Source: a virus
Virus record (IMG/VR): IMGVR_UViG_3300007735_000736
Location: 1-43,321 of that record
Reading direction: 5' to 3' (one strand)
DNA: 43,321 nucleotides
A program made the translations under genes and the position numbers. The notes beneath the pieces are model-generated. The model ran no database searches. It saw only the letters and a program-made list of their open reading frames with translations, and was not told where the DNA came from. This document shows, in pieces, positions 34,346 to 42,558 of the stretch (positions within the stretch are counted from its first letter, which is position 1; each line of letters starts with the position of its first letter).

Positions 34346-34954
34346 ATGAAACAACAAAAATATAATTTCGATGATGCCAAAAAGGCATATGGTGGCTTCT
34401 TGACGGCACTTGGATTTGATTGGCAGAATAATCCGCATATGAAAGATACACCCTCTCGTGTTACAAAAGCATGGGTTGAAGATCTTGCTCGCGGATGTTT
34501 TGAACCGGCACCAAAAATTACAGCATTTGATAATGATGGTAGTTACGACGGGATTGTTTGTCAGACGAATATTCCTGTAGTATCCATGTGCGCGCACCAC
34601 AACCTGCCATTTTTTGGATATTGCCATGTTGCATATATTCCGCAAAAGGATGGTAAAGTCATTGGGCTTTCCAAGCTTAATCGTGTAGTTGATTATTTTG
34701 GTCGGCGACCGCAGGTGCAAGAAAATCTTACGATGGAGATTCATAATTTCTTGAATGATCTTTGTGAGAATAATCTTGGTGTTTCGGTTCTTGTTGAAGC
34801 AAATCACACTTGCTGTTCAATGAGAGGAATCAAACAGAATTCAACAATGCGCACGGCAAAAATGTCAGGTGCTTTTATTGAAGCGTCAAACAACAGCAGA
34901 AATGAATTTTATAAATTCGTTGAATTTGCCCAAACAAGTAGAAGCCTAGTATGA
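34346..34954 (+). CDS. folE: GTP cyclohydrolase I
   Basis: A 202-residue FolE (E. coli 222). It opens the imidazole ring of GTP and forms 7,8-dihydroneopterin triphosphate. Zinc ligands Cys82 and His85 in MCAHHNLPFFG, and Cys156 in NHTCCSMRG with catalytic His84 and His154, are all present, as are DTPSRV near residue 35 and IGLSKLNRVVDYF. FolE feeds folate, or the 7-deazaguanine pathway (queuosine, preQ0, archaeosine and phage DNA modifications). No folate genes are here, so the second is attractive. QueD, QueE and QueC are not in the window. Confidence 0.95.
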   Translation: MKQQKYNFDDAKKAYGGFLTALGFDWQNNPHMKDTPSRVTKAWVEDLARGCFEPAPKITAFDNDGSYDGIVCQTNIPVVSMCAHHNLPFFGYCHVAYIPQKDGKVIGLSKLNRVVDYFGRRPQVQENLTMEIHNFLNDLCENNLGVSVLVEANHTCCSMRGIKQNSTMRTAKMSGAFIEASNNSRNEFYKFVEFAQTSRSLV

Positions 34955-35532
34955 TTGAATTAAGCAGAGATGAAGCGATCGCGACAGCAAAATTGGCATC
35001 ATTTATTTCTGGTGCTCTGAATAGTATTGGTGAAATGTCGACAGGATCTTCGCGCAATATCACAGATGGGAGAGATATTGATGTGAATAGTATTCTATCG
35101 CAATTTACAATTACTGCACCACCAAAACCACCAGGACCAGTGATCGAAGGATTGGCAGTTGATCGAGAAGATAAAGAGGTCGTTTTGCATCCTGTAGAAC
35201 AACCAAATATTATCGATGAACCTGTTAGAATCGAAAATCCTTTTGCTAAACAAGCGACTATGATAACAAGCAACAAGCCAGTGATTCCACTCAATCCAAA
35301 CGGCAAATCACCGATAGCATCTTTTCTCAAAAAAGAAGCAACAAGTAATGTGGAGGCAACACTAATACCAACACAAACATTGCCAGATACACCAGAGCTG
35401 AATGAGGCGGATATTAGCAAAAATAATGTTGCATCATTAATCTACGAGAAATTAGTATCAATTGAACTTAAGTTAAAAACAATACAAACGTCAATTAAGA
35501 AACTAAATGAAAATAAAAGTTCAAAAGGATAA
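34951..35532 (+). CDS. Proline-rich protein of unknown function
   Basis: A 193-residue protein with a short helical N-terminus (SRDEAIATAKLASFISGALN), a long proline-rich and probably unstructured middle, and a C-terminal helix likely to be a coiled coil (YEKLVSIELKLKTIQTSIKK). It overlaps folE by ATGA and the clamp gene by 26 bases. The arrangement suggests an adaptor. No family recognised. Confidence 0.65.
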   Translation: MIELSRDEAIATAKLASFISGALNSIGEMSTGSSRNITDGRDIDVNSILSQFTITAPPKPPGPVIEGLAVDREDKEVVLHPVEQPNIIDEPVRIENPFAKQATMITSNKPVIPLNPNGKSPIASFLKKEATSNVEATLIPTQTLPDTPELNEADISKNNVASLIYEKLVSIELKLKTIQTSIKKLNENKSSKG

Positions 35533-36256
35533 TTTCAGTAGCTTTTTATTACCAGTTTCACGTATTAGTGACGCCAATATTTCTTGTGCAATTCATGTAG
35601 AATCGGATTATTTGTATGTCGTAGCTCATGACGCCAGTGCTGTTTGCATTTATTATGCAAAGCATACACCAGTAAAAATGGAAGACATTAAAGAGCCATT
35701 CGTCATATATGTATCAGACATTCGCAAAGTGATTAATGCAATCGATGTTATTGACGAAGATGAAATTGTATTAGATATTACATCAAAATTCATTAGTTAT
35801 GAATCTCCAACAATCAAGTTCAAGTGCTATCTTTTGGATCCAGCAGTAGCTGCAGCAGAGAAAATTAGTGCAAAGATGATTGATGCGTTTAAGTTTGATA
35901 CGGAGTTTGTTATGAACACAAATACGTTTTCAAAAATTAACAAAGGATGTACTTTTACTGATAATAAAGGGAAAATTTATTTCTATACCAACGCAGAGAA
36001 TAAAAAGGTATATGTTGACTTGGATGATAAATCCGCAAATCATAGTGTCAATAATATTACATTTATTGCAGCAGATGGATATATTGGATCCGACTTGACC
36101 CCAACATCACCACTATCGATTGATACATTTAAAATCATCAGCGCATTAAAACATGACGTGCAAACAAAGGTAAATATTGCTAAGGGAGCATATATGTTTT
36201 ATTACAGAGATGGCAATACAGAAATCAAATACTTGCTTAGAGCGCTTAAATCTTAA
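35507..36256 (+). CDS. 45: gp45-like sliding clamp
   Basis: A 249-residue protein, slightly longer than T4 gp45 (228), the trimeric clamp that holds gp43 on DNA and also activates late transcription with gp55 and gp33. The clamp fold shows as alternating strands (YLYVVAHDASAVCIYYAK; FVIYVSDIRKVINAID; EIVLDITSKFISYES) repeated in the second half (NNITFIAADGYIGSD; IDTFKIISAL). The clamp loader genes 44 and 62 are not next to it, nor in the window. Confidence 0.8.
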   Translation: MKIKVQKDNFSSFLLPVSRISDANISCAIHVESDYLYVVAHDASAVCIYYAKHTPVKMEDIKEPFVIYVSDIRKVINAIDVIDEDEIVLDITSKFISYESPTIKFKCYLLDPAVAAAEKISAKMIDAFKFDTEFVMNTNTFSKINKGCTFTDNKGKIYFYTNAENKKVYVDLDDKSANHSVNNITFIAADGYIGSDLTPTSPLSIDTFKIISALKHDVQTKVNIAKGAYMFYYRDGNTEIKYLLRALKS

Positions 36257-36271
36257 CCAAACACCACATAT

Positions 36272-36619
36272 ATGGCAAATAAAAACAAACCAACTAACGA
36301 AAGTTACTTCATCAAAAGACTCCGCGATAGCGGATACCTTGTTGACCGACTTCCGATTCGATACGCTCAACATGATCCACGTTCGTGGTCAGTAGTTATC
36401 GATCCTGGTAATTCCTCAGTAATTGCGACTATGTATCGCAATTTGGATGGAGTAGATGAAAACTATCTTGAATTCTACGATGGAGATCAGTTTGTTCCAC
36501 AACGCTTCCGTTTGTCGACTGATTCGATGGAAGTGATTATGGAATGGTTGTATAAATTCGGCATTAACAACAAAACTAATCTTTACAATGCAAAAGGGAC
36601 GAATACGTCGACAGAATAA
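36272..36619 (+). CDS. Small protein of unknown function
   Basis: A 115-residue protein with a basic start (YFIKRLRDSGYLVDRLP) and a strand-rich middle (SWSVVIDPGNSSVIATMYRN; ENYLEFYDGDQFVP) ending in a helix. It may be a compact alpha/beta nucleic-acid-binding protein, but that is only composition. It lies 15 bases after the clamp gene. Confidence 0.8.
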   Translation: MANKNKPTNESYFIKRLRDSGYLVDRLPIRYAQHDPRSWSVVIDPGNSSVIATMYRNLDGVDENYLEFYDGDQFVPQRFRLSTDSMEVIMEWLYKFGINNKTNLYNAKGTNTSTE

Positions 36620-36622
36620 ATT

Positions 36623-36973
36623 ATGAAGAAAAAAGCTAAACCCTCTGATTATGGCCTATACAAGTCATTGAAAGAGTTGTCGAGTCAATTACAAACAGAG
36701 GGATTTAGTTTATCTCCTGAGCAACTGCACGATCTCAAAGTACAGATTGCTCAGGAGATGTCAATTCATAAAAGCGTTAAAGAAATAAAAAATAATACTC
36801 AGAAAATAGTTAACTATCTTGCTGAGTATTTCGACTCATTTATCTTGTTAGGATATGATTCAAAGGGCGAAAGAATTGAATTGAAATTCTGTGACACAGC
36901 CCTTAAACAAGATGCACTAATGAAACTCCTAGAACAAATTTTTATCAAATATCACAGACCATCAACAGACTAA
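36623..36973 (+). CDS. Small helical protein of unknown function
   Basis: A 116-residue protein, basic at the start (MKKKAKPSDYGLYKSLKEL) with several helices, then a strand pair (SFILLGYDSKGERIELKF) and a final helix. It follows its neighbour by 3 bases and precedes a kinase gene by 4, so it belongs to the same unit. Not recognisable as clamp-loader gp62. Confidence 0.75.
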   Translation: MKKKAKPSDYGLYKSLKELSSQLQTEGFSLSPEQLHDLKVQIAQEMSIHKSVKEIKNNTQKIVNYLAEYFDSFILLGYDSKGERIELKFCDTALKQDALMKLLEQIFIKYHRPSTD

Positions 36974-36977
36974 TAAT

Positions 36978-37688
36978 ATGAGAATCGCAGTAACAGGATC
37001 ACAATGCACAGGTAAAAGTACATTTATTAATGACTTTTTGAATCGCTGGCCAATGTATAAAAGACCAGAAAAAACATATAGAGATATTATTAAAGAAAAA
37101 AATCTTAATCTCAATCGCACTGGTGATAGAGATAGCCAACAGATTATTTTAGAAGCATTGTGTGAACAAGCAGAGAGTAACAAAGACGAAGAATTTTGCA
37201 TCCATGATAGATGCGTTATTGATAATCTAGCGTATACTTGTTGGCTTGCTGCTAAAGGACAAGGGGGCGTGACTGGAAATGATGTGACGGCTACAATCAT
37301 CCAAGCAAGACAAGCACTCAAACATTATGATGTTATTTTCTTCCTTCCAATCTCTAATACATCCCCAATTCCAGTTGAGCCAAAAGATAACAGAGATATT
37401 GACATTGAATATCGGTTAGAAATTGATCAATTCCTTAAAGCGTTTAATCTGGATTATGTGAAGAAAAAAGGCAAATTATTTCCAACAGAGGACTGCCCAG
37501 CTGTAATTGAAATTTTTGGAGATAGATCGGAAAGAATGGAATTGGCTGCTCTTTATATTAAACCAAATGGCAATGCGTTTGGAGATGAGGATGGTTCTTT
37601 GATTAGTTTCAGTGAAGATACTGAATCAGGAGAAGCTCTTTCTGAGTTTCAAAAAGATGAATTGTTGCGCAGCGTTTCCAAAGTATGA
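36978..37688 (+). CDS. P-loop kinase (NadR/AAA_28-like), second copy
   Basis: A 236-residue protein with Walker A GSQCTGKST at residues 7-15, RDIIKEKNLNLNRTGDRDSQ, and CIHDRCVIDNLAYTCW, the counterpart of TDRGALDAFTYA in the kinase at 27913. The C-terminal 60 residues are extra and acidic. It probably phosphorylates a nucleoside, nucleotide or nicotinamide compound. The two copies likely arose from one ancestor. Confidence 0.7.
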   Translation: MRIAVTGSQCTGKSTFINDFLNRWPMYKRPEKTYRDIIKEKNLNLNRTGDRDSQQIILEALCEQAESNKDEEFCIHDRCVIDNLAYTCWLAAKGQGGVTGNDVTATIIQARQALKHYDVIFFLPISNTSPIPVEPKDNRDIDIEYRLEIDQFLKAFNLDYVKKKGKLFPTEDCPAVIEIFGDRSERMELAALYIKPNGNAFGDEDGSLISFSEDTESGEALSEFQKDELLRSVSKV

Positions 37689-37696
37689 AGTATATT

Positions 37697-37704
37697 TGTA
37701 AATA
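37697..37704 (+). promoter_or_regulatory. Late-promoter-like motif TGTAAATA
   Basis: TGTAAATA ends five bases before the ATG at 37710, the same gap as at 7278 and 32396. If it acts as a T4-type late promoter, transcription would begin on the A of the start codon. Confidence 0.35.
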
Positions 37705-37709
37705 ATTCT

Positions 37710-38945
37710 ATGGACTTGCAAAAACTTTATAAAATTTTAAAAGAATCAACATCATCTTATGATGGCACAATGGACGAAATGGCACAGATTGCGGGCGGAC
37801 TTGACACCGCGATTAGAGATGTCATCGCACAAAATTCCACATTATCAGATTCCGATCTTAGACGAGCTATCAGAAGAGACGCCACAGTGCGTACTGAATT
37901 AGAAGCTACAGGAGAAAAGCTTCATGATAACCAATTGAATCGGTTTATCGCAAAGGTCAAAGAAGGCAAACCAACAAAAGCACCAAAGCCACAAGAAAGA
38001 GAATGGAGTGATGTCGAACCAGATAAGGCAGAAATTGCACAAATGGTTCGCAAGACTATGGCAACAAAAAGAGCAGTTTCGCCTAGCCACGATCTTTCGC
38101 CTGCGCAAGTAGAAGACTTGGTAGCAACACTCGATGCCGTCTCCGACGATCCAAGATCATTCCAAGAGCTATCCGTAGAATTGGCAAGCGACTACGAAAC
38201 GACACCAGATGCCATTATTTCTATTTATAAATTTGAAAAGGGTGATGTTGAAGATACCGAGGATGAAGAAGGAGGTCCAGATCTACCAGAACCAGCAGAT
38301 AAAGAAGACGAATTTGCTACTAAGGTTAAATTAGATATCCCAGAAGTACCAGCGGCGAAGGTCGAGCAAAAAGTCAAAGACAAAGCGGAAACATTATTTG
38401 CTATTGGTATCAAAAATGAGGCAGATGTTCTTCGCCGCGTTCGCAGCTGGATCGACTCAAGAGATGAAGAAAGAGAAGTTGATGATCCAAGAGGCCCTCA
38501 CCCATTAGCTGGCGTTTCTGATGAAGTTGCTGATGACGCATACAATGCAGTTGCGGCAGGACTAAAAGGTTTGCAAAAGTCGGGACTATCAAGAGCACGT
38601 AAAGCAAAGCCGGGCGGAGCTGATTATGGCGGCGATAGCAGTGGTCGTACAGACAAGGCACCAAGTGCAGAAGAAATGGGTGTCGCGTTTGATTCGTTCC
38701 AAAATTTTGCAAATTCGATTGGCGAGAATCTCAAGACATACAAAGCAACTGTAGTTACCAGATATCCACAACAAATCAGATTCAGCGAAAAGTTCATCAA
38801 TCAATTAGCTGAAGAATTCTTTAATCATAATATGATCTCCGAGGATCAAGGATTCATTCGGAATTTAGAAGAGAAAATGGTTAAAGCACTTCGAATGCAT
38901 GTTTACGAATTTGCACGGCAATATAAAGAAGCACAACAAAGCTAA
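37710..38945 (+). CDS. Acidic protein of unknown function
   Basis: A 411-residue protein, strongly acidic with a Gly/Ser linker near residues 298-316 and a DTEDEEGGPDLPEPADKED stretch near 187. The N-terminus (MDLQKLYKILKES) and C-terminus (long charged helices) look folded; the middle looks flexible. It may be a late-made virion, scaffold or injected protein, given the late-type motif in front and the terminator and late genes behind. No family recognised. Confidence 0.75.
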   Translation: MDLQKLYKILKESTSSYDGTMDEMAQIAGGLDTAIRDVIAQNSTLSDSDLRRAIRRDATVRTELEATGEKLHDNQLNRFIAKVKEGKPTKAPKPQEREWSDVEPDKAEIAQMVRKTMATKRAVSPSHDLSPAQVEDLVATLDAVSDDPRSFQELSVELASDYETTPDAIISIYKFEKGDVEDTEDEEGGPDLPEPADKEDEFATKVKLDIPEVPAAKVEQKVKDKAETLFAIGIKNEADVLRRVRSWIDSRDEEREVDDPRGPHPLAGVSDEVADDAYNAVAAGLKGLQKSGLSRARKAKPGGADYGGDSSGRTDKAPSAEEMGVAFDSFQNFANSIGENLKTYKATVVTRYPQQIRFSEKFINQLAEEFFNHNMISEDQGFIRNLEEKMVKALRMHVYEFARQYKEAQQS

Positions 38946-38947
38946 TC

Positions 38948-38976
38948 AAAAGGGGAGCTCAAAGCTCCCCTTTTTT
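38948..38976. terminator. Bidirectional rho-independent terminator
   Basis: GGGGAGCT (38952-38959) and AGCTCCCC (38963-38970) with a 3-base loop, four A before and six T after, so it works on both strands. It lies 3 bases after the plus-strand gene and 6 bases after the stop of the convergent minus-strand gp14 gene. Confidence 0.92.
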
Positions 38977-38981
38977 ATTGC

Positions 38982-39725
38982 CTAGTAATTACCAAATACG
39001 GAATCTCTATTGTCTGTATATGGTTTAATGGTCTCCGAAATCGCCTCGACGCTACCATCATATACCTTCGCTGGCACTGGTGACGCAGGATTAGTGCCAC
39101 CTGACAATCTACCAAATATTTCTTCGTCAGAAACATCTGGGTTTTCGGCTTCAGGTGGTGCTCCTGGTTCATATGCATATTCAAATCTATTCGCCTCAAG
39201 AAACCATCCATAATGTCTGCCGAGGAAATCACCAGCAGCATTCTTACGATCGTAACGCTGTGTTACTTCAAATACTTCAGCAGTTCTTTGGCCCTTACGA
39301 CCACATCCTGTATTAACTACTACAAACACATCTCCTGTTTTGGGTTCATCATTAGGGAAATATGTATCCCAAACATCAAATGGAATAGCGACACTCACTT
39401 CCGCTGATGTCTTTATACCGAATTTGCTCAATACATTACTGTTCTTGGTTATTTCGACATACGCTCTGAAGGTAGTATCGTCACCAAATCCAGCCATCAG
39501 ATCTTCGCCGAATAACGTATTCATTTGCTCAAGCTCAAGCTTATAAGGATAATACCGTATCATTACGCCATATAAGTTTACGATATCTCTCAACCAACTG
39601 CCATATGTTAATTGATCATTGATTGGCTGCGAAGCACATGATGGAACATACGAATAAGGATTTGTGTCTGAATCATTCGGATTAAATGAAAAGGGCTCGT
39701 CTTGAGGATTGAAAGTAAAGGCCAT
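38982..39725 (-). CDS. 14: gp14-like neck protein
   Basis: A 247-residue minus-strand protein (T4 gp14 is 256), part of the neck that closes the filled head and joins it to the tail. The pattern YYPYKLELEQMNTLFGEDL, AYVEITKNSNVLSKFGI, AEVSVAIPFDVW, EPKTGDVFVV and a long acidic end parallels T4 gp14 (PDLIFGEDL; SFFSNFGM; DEVTLSINP; EPKEGDLIYF). It points away from the gp15 fusion gene, with 22 bases between start codons. Confidence 0.78.
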   Translation of the reverse strand: MAFTFNPQDEPFSFNPNDSDTNPYSYVPSCASQPINDQLTYGSWLRDIVNLYGVMIRYYPYKLELEQMNTLFGEDLMAGFGDDTTFRAYVEITKNSNVLSKFGIKTSAEVSVAIPFDVWDTYFPNDEPKTGDVFVVVNTGCGRKGQRTAEVFEVTQRYDRKNAAGDFLGRHYGWFLEANRFEYAYEPGAPPEAENPDVSDEEIFGRLSGGTNPASPVPAKVYDGSVEAISETIKPYTDNRDSVFGNY

Positions 39726-39728
39726 CGG

Positions 39729-39740
39729 TAAATATATTTA
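39729..39740. promoter_or_regulatory. Palindromic late-promoter-like element between gp14 and gp15 genes
   Basis: TAAATATATTTA reads the same on both strands. It gives TAAATA for the plus-strand gene (13 bases before its ATG) and for the minus-strand gene (9 bases before its ATG). It could drive both neck genes from overlapping late promoters. Confidence 0.4.
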
Positions 39741-39747
39741 TTACAGA

Positions 39748-41769
39748 ATGCGCGACTATACCTACAATTTTGAAATAGAGGATTTGATTGTTCAATTTAT
39801 TGACGCATTTAATGATGTTATTATTAAGCGCTATAATAAAGACAGGGTCGCACAAGATCATATACATGCCAATTTTGTATATTCTCCTAAAAAGAGAATG
39901 ATCTATGACATTTTAAATAAAAATCCAAATCCAGTGAATATGCCGACAATTGCGGTGTATATTAAAAGCATTTCGAGGGATTCATCAAGGGTTGAAAATA
40001 AAATAGATAAAAGTTTTTACGTTAACGATTCAGGCACATACAAGCAAAGAAGACAACCAGTACCTGTGAATGTTCAGATGGGGATGTCTGTAATAACAAA
40101 GAGCACCCAAGACATGCTTCAGTTGATGAGCAACTGGGTTCCGTATACAGATCCATATATCTACATCGATGTCGTTGACCCAAGTACAAAACAAACATTA
40201 AGAACAAAGGTTACATGGACTGGAGAAATTTCGATTAATCAAGAACTAGACGTCCCTGACAATTCAACATTTCGAACAGGATTCGACACTTCATTTACAA
40301 TCGAGGGCTATTTATTTAAAGCACCTATAGGAGATGAAGGGCATATTTGTAAGGTGGTTACAAATATGATATCTGTTACATCGATGAACAACTGCTTCCT
40401 CGATATCCAATCATTTGAAAAATCAATCAACGCGACAGAAGACAACAAGATTACATTCTCTATTAAGGGTGTACCTAAACTTAGATGCTTGTCGCCGTTT
40501 GCGATGAATCTTGGATTAACCAAGTATAATTTCCAAATCACAGGGCAAAACCTAGACTTTACATCAAATCTATACATAAGTGCAACGCCAGGGATGTTCC
40601 CTACATCTGCATACAATTATTACAATCTATTTCCAGATACTAGTGCAACTTCTGCAATTAACGTATGCTCTGAGAATCCGTCAGTAACAACGTCAATTAC
40701 ATCAAGCGAATGCCCGCCATTCTACGCAATTCCTATATCAGCATATACGATCAATTCAGTGGGTAATACAATTGATTTTACATTACCATATACACCAGCC
40801 ACAGAAGGCATATTCGATATAATCGCAACATCAAAGTGTGGCTGCTCTAGGCTATCAATTGATAGCATTCTCGAAACGTATAATCCTTATCCATCTGGCA
40901 CAAATGATTATGAAAATTATATTCCATATCAACCACCATATGCACAAACTGAATATGGAGGTGCAGTAATCTTTAATGTTAATTGCGACGATTTGGCAGG
41001 AAGAGTAATTGCATTGGAGGCGCTAACTGCAGGATACACATCCACTCAAAATACAGTAACAGCAAACAGTGCGAATTGGAATGCAGCATATAGTATAATA
41101 TCCGCAAATAGTGCTAGTTGGAATAATGCATATGCACTGTCATTAGCAAATTCGGCTACATTGATACAAATATCCGCATATACCTTAACAAGCACAAATA
41201 CACCAAACGCAGCGTTAGCCCAGCTCAGTGCTGATGTAATTTCTCTATCCGCGTCTCTCGGTGCCCTAGAATATCATCATTATAATTCCACGTACAGTGT
41301 TCTTGGTGATTTTATAACATACGAATATAGCACAGCCAATGTCAGCAGAGGCGATACAGTTAAGCTCGCAAACGGTCGTATATTTTTATTAACAACCAGT
41401 AGCGGTACATTGTCTGCAGATTATCTTGAGATAAATCCATATCCAATACAACCAATATACATTACGAATATATCAAATTATGGTACTGTAAATACTTTTA
41501 ATCTGTCATCATTCAATACAGCCAAATATACAATGCAAGTAGATGACCTCGCACTGAGCGCATCACAATACTCAGAACTCGTAGTTATAGCATCAAACAC
41601 AGATTCATCAATATTAGAGTATGCATTGACTTACACATCAGGATCTCCATTAGTTGAATATGGTGTTTACTCCAATGGAGTGACAGTAACATTATCAGCA
41701 TATTCAGTTGTGGGGTCGATGACGAATAAAACATTCAAAGGAACGCGCACTAATTTCTTTAAGAGATGA
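39748..41769 (+). CDS. 15: gp15-like tail terminator fused to fibre-like domains
   Basis: A 673-residue protein from the ATG at 39748 (a TTG 13 codons earlier is less likely). Residues 1-200 match T4 gp15, which ends the tail tube and sheath (T4 length 272): DLIVQFIDAFNDVIIKRYN, VPVNVQMGMSVITKSTQDML, QLMSNWVPYTDPY and the closing FTIEGYLFKAP. Then come about 60 residues of further strand, an Ig/IPT-like domain (about 240-380), a repeat segment (440-490) with NSANW units, and a globular end domain (510-673). Such an addition is not part of T4 gp15. It may display fibres around the neck like a whisker or collar. No stop or frameshift separates the parts. Confidence 0.75.
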   Translation: MRDYTYNFEIEDLIVQFIDAFNDVIIKRYNKDRVAQDHIHANFVYSPKKRMIYDILNKNPNPVNMPTIAVYIKSISRDSSRVENKIDKSFYVNDSGTYKQRRQPVPVNVQMGMSVITKSTQDMLQLMSNWVPYTDPYIYIDVVDPSTKQTLRTKVTWTGEISINQELDVPDNSTFRTGFDTSFTIEGYLFKAPIGDEGHICKVVTNMISVTSMNNCFLDIQSFEKSINATEDNKITFSIKGVPKLRCLSPFAMNLGLTKYNFQITGQNLDFTSNLYISATPGMFPTSAYNYYNLFPDTSATSAINVCSENPSVTTSITSSECPPFYAIPISAYTINSVGNTIDFTLPYTPATEGIFDIIATSKCGCSRLSIDSILETYNPYPSGTNDYENYIPYQPPYAQTEYGGAVIFNVNCDDLAGRVIALEALTAGYTSTQNTVTANSANWNAAYSIISANSASWNNAYALSLANSATLIQISAYTLTSTNTPNAALAQLSADVISLSASLGALEYHHYNSTYSVLGDFITYEYSTANVSRGDTVKLANGRIFLLTTSSGTLSADYLEINPYPIQPIYITNISNYGTVNTFNLSSFNTAKYTMQVDDLALSASQYSELVVIASNTDSSILEYALTYTSGSPLVEYGVYSNGVTVTLSAYSVVGSMTNKTFKGTRTNFFKR

Positions 41770-42524
41770 CACTATTTTTAACACGAAGAGTTTCTGCGCT
41801 GGAGGCGCTGACTGCGGCATATACTAGCACACAGACTGTAGTATATACCAATAGCGCATCGTGGCAAAATTCGTTCACAATATTAACAAGCAATAGTGCA
41901 ACATGGTTGCTCACGGATCAAATAAACGCTTCTATTGGATCCTTTGTAACTTCGATCACTGCGGTATCTGCAAGTATCCTTAATCTATCTTTGTTAGTGT
42001 CAGGCATAAGTGCTGATATTACCGATACACCTTTTGATAATTTTAACTCAAATTATAATACTCTTACTGGCTTCATAACATATGAATTAGGTTCTGTGAA
42101 TATTCATAAAGGCGATACAGTGTATCTCAAAAATGGCAAAATATTCATGTTCGCCACAGGCAATGGCTCATCTGCAAACGACTATATCAATATAAACGAT
42201 AATGTAGCTGATGTCATTTATGCCAAAAATTTAAGTGCAGGTGACGTATTAGACGCGTTTGCATTGTCGTCTATCGGTGCTATAAAATATGAAATTGAAG
42301 TTAAAGACACGTCTACCAACGATTTATATTTTTCATCTCTTATAGTGAATCCATCAAATACTGCTGTAGACTTAATTGAATATTCGATCGTATATACATC
42401 AACACCATTTATTTCATATGATGCGATTGTTTCATCGTCAGCTGTCATACTGAAAGCATCGACAACCCAGAATACTCTGTCGACGAAAGAATTTAAGGGC
42501 ATTAGACTAAAACATTATGTATAA
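41766..42524 (+). CDS. Fibre-like protein, duplicate of the gp15-fusion C-terminus
   Basis: A 252-residue protein that parallels residues 422-673 of the preceding gene along its whole length: RRVSALEALTAAYTSTQT against GRVIALEALTAGYTSTQN, GFITYELGSVNIHKGDTVYL against DFITYEYSTANVSRGDTVKL, and STKEFKGIRL against TNKTFKGTRT. It has the same NSASW unit and coiled N-terminus. It starts in an ATGA overlap. Probably a virion fibre or decoration protein that assembles with its parent. Confidence 0.75.
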   Translation: MTLFLTRRVSALEALTAAYTSTQTVVYTNSASWQNSFTILTSNSATWLLTDQINASIGSFVTSITAVSASILNLSLLVSGISADITDTPFDNFNSNYNTLTGFITYELGSVNIHKGDTVYLKNGKIFMFATGNGSSANDYININDNVADVIYAKNLSAGDVLDAFALSSIGAIKYEIEVKDTSTNDLYFSSLIVNPSNTAVDLIEYSIVYTSTPFISYDAIVSSSAVILKASTTQNTLSTKEFKGIRLKHYV

Positions 42525-42536
42525 TGATCTGGTATG

Positions 42537-42544
42537 TATAAGTA
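42537..42544 (+). promoter_or_regulatory. Late-promoter-like motif TATAAGTA
   Basis: One base off the T4 late consensus TATAAATA, 14 bases before the ATG at 42559. Transcription would start near 42550. Confidence 0.4.
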
Positions 42545-42558
42545 GCTTTTAATAAAAA

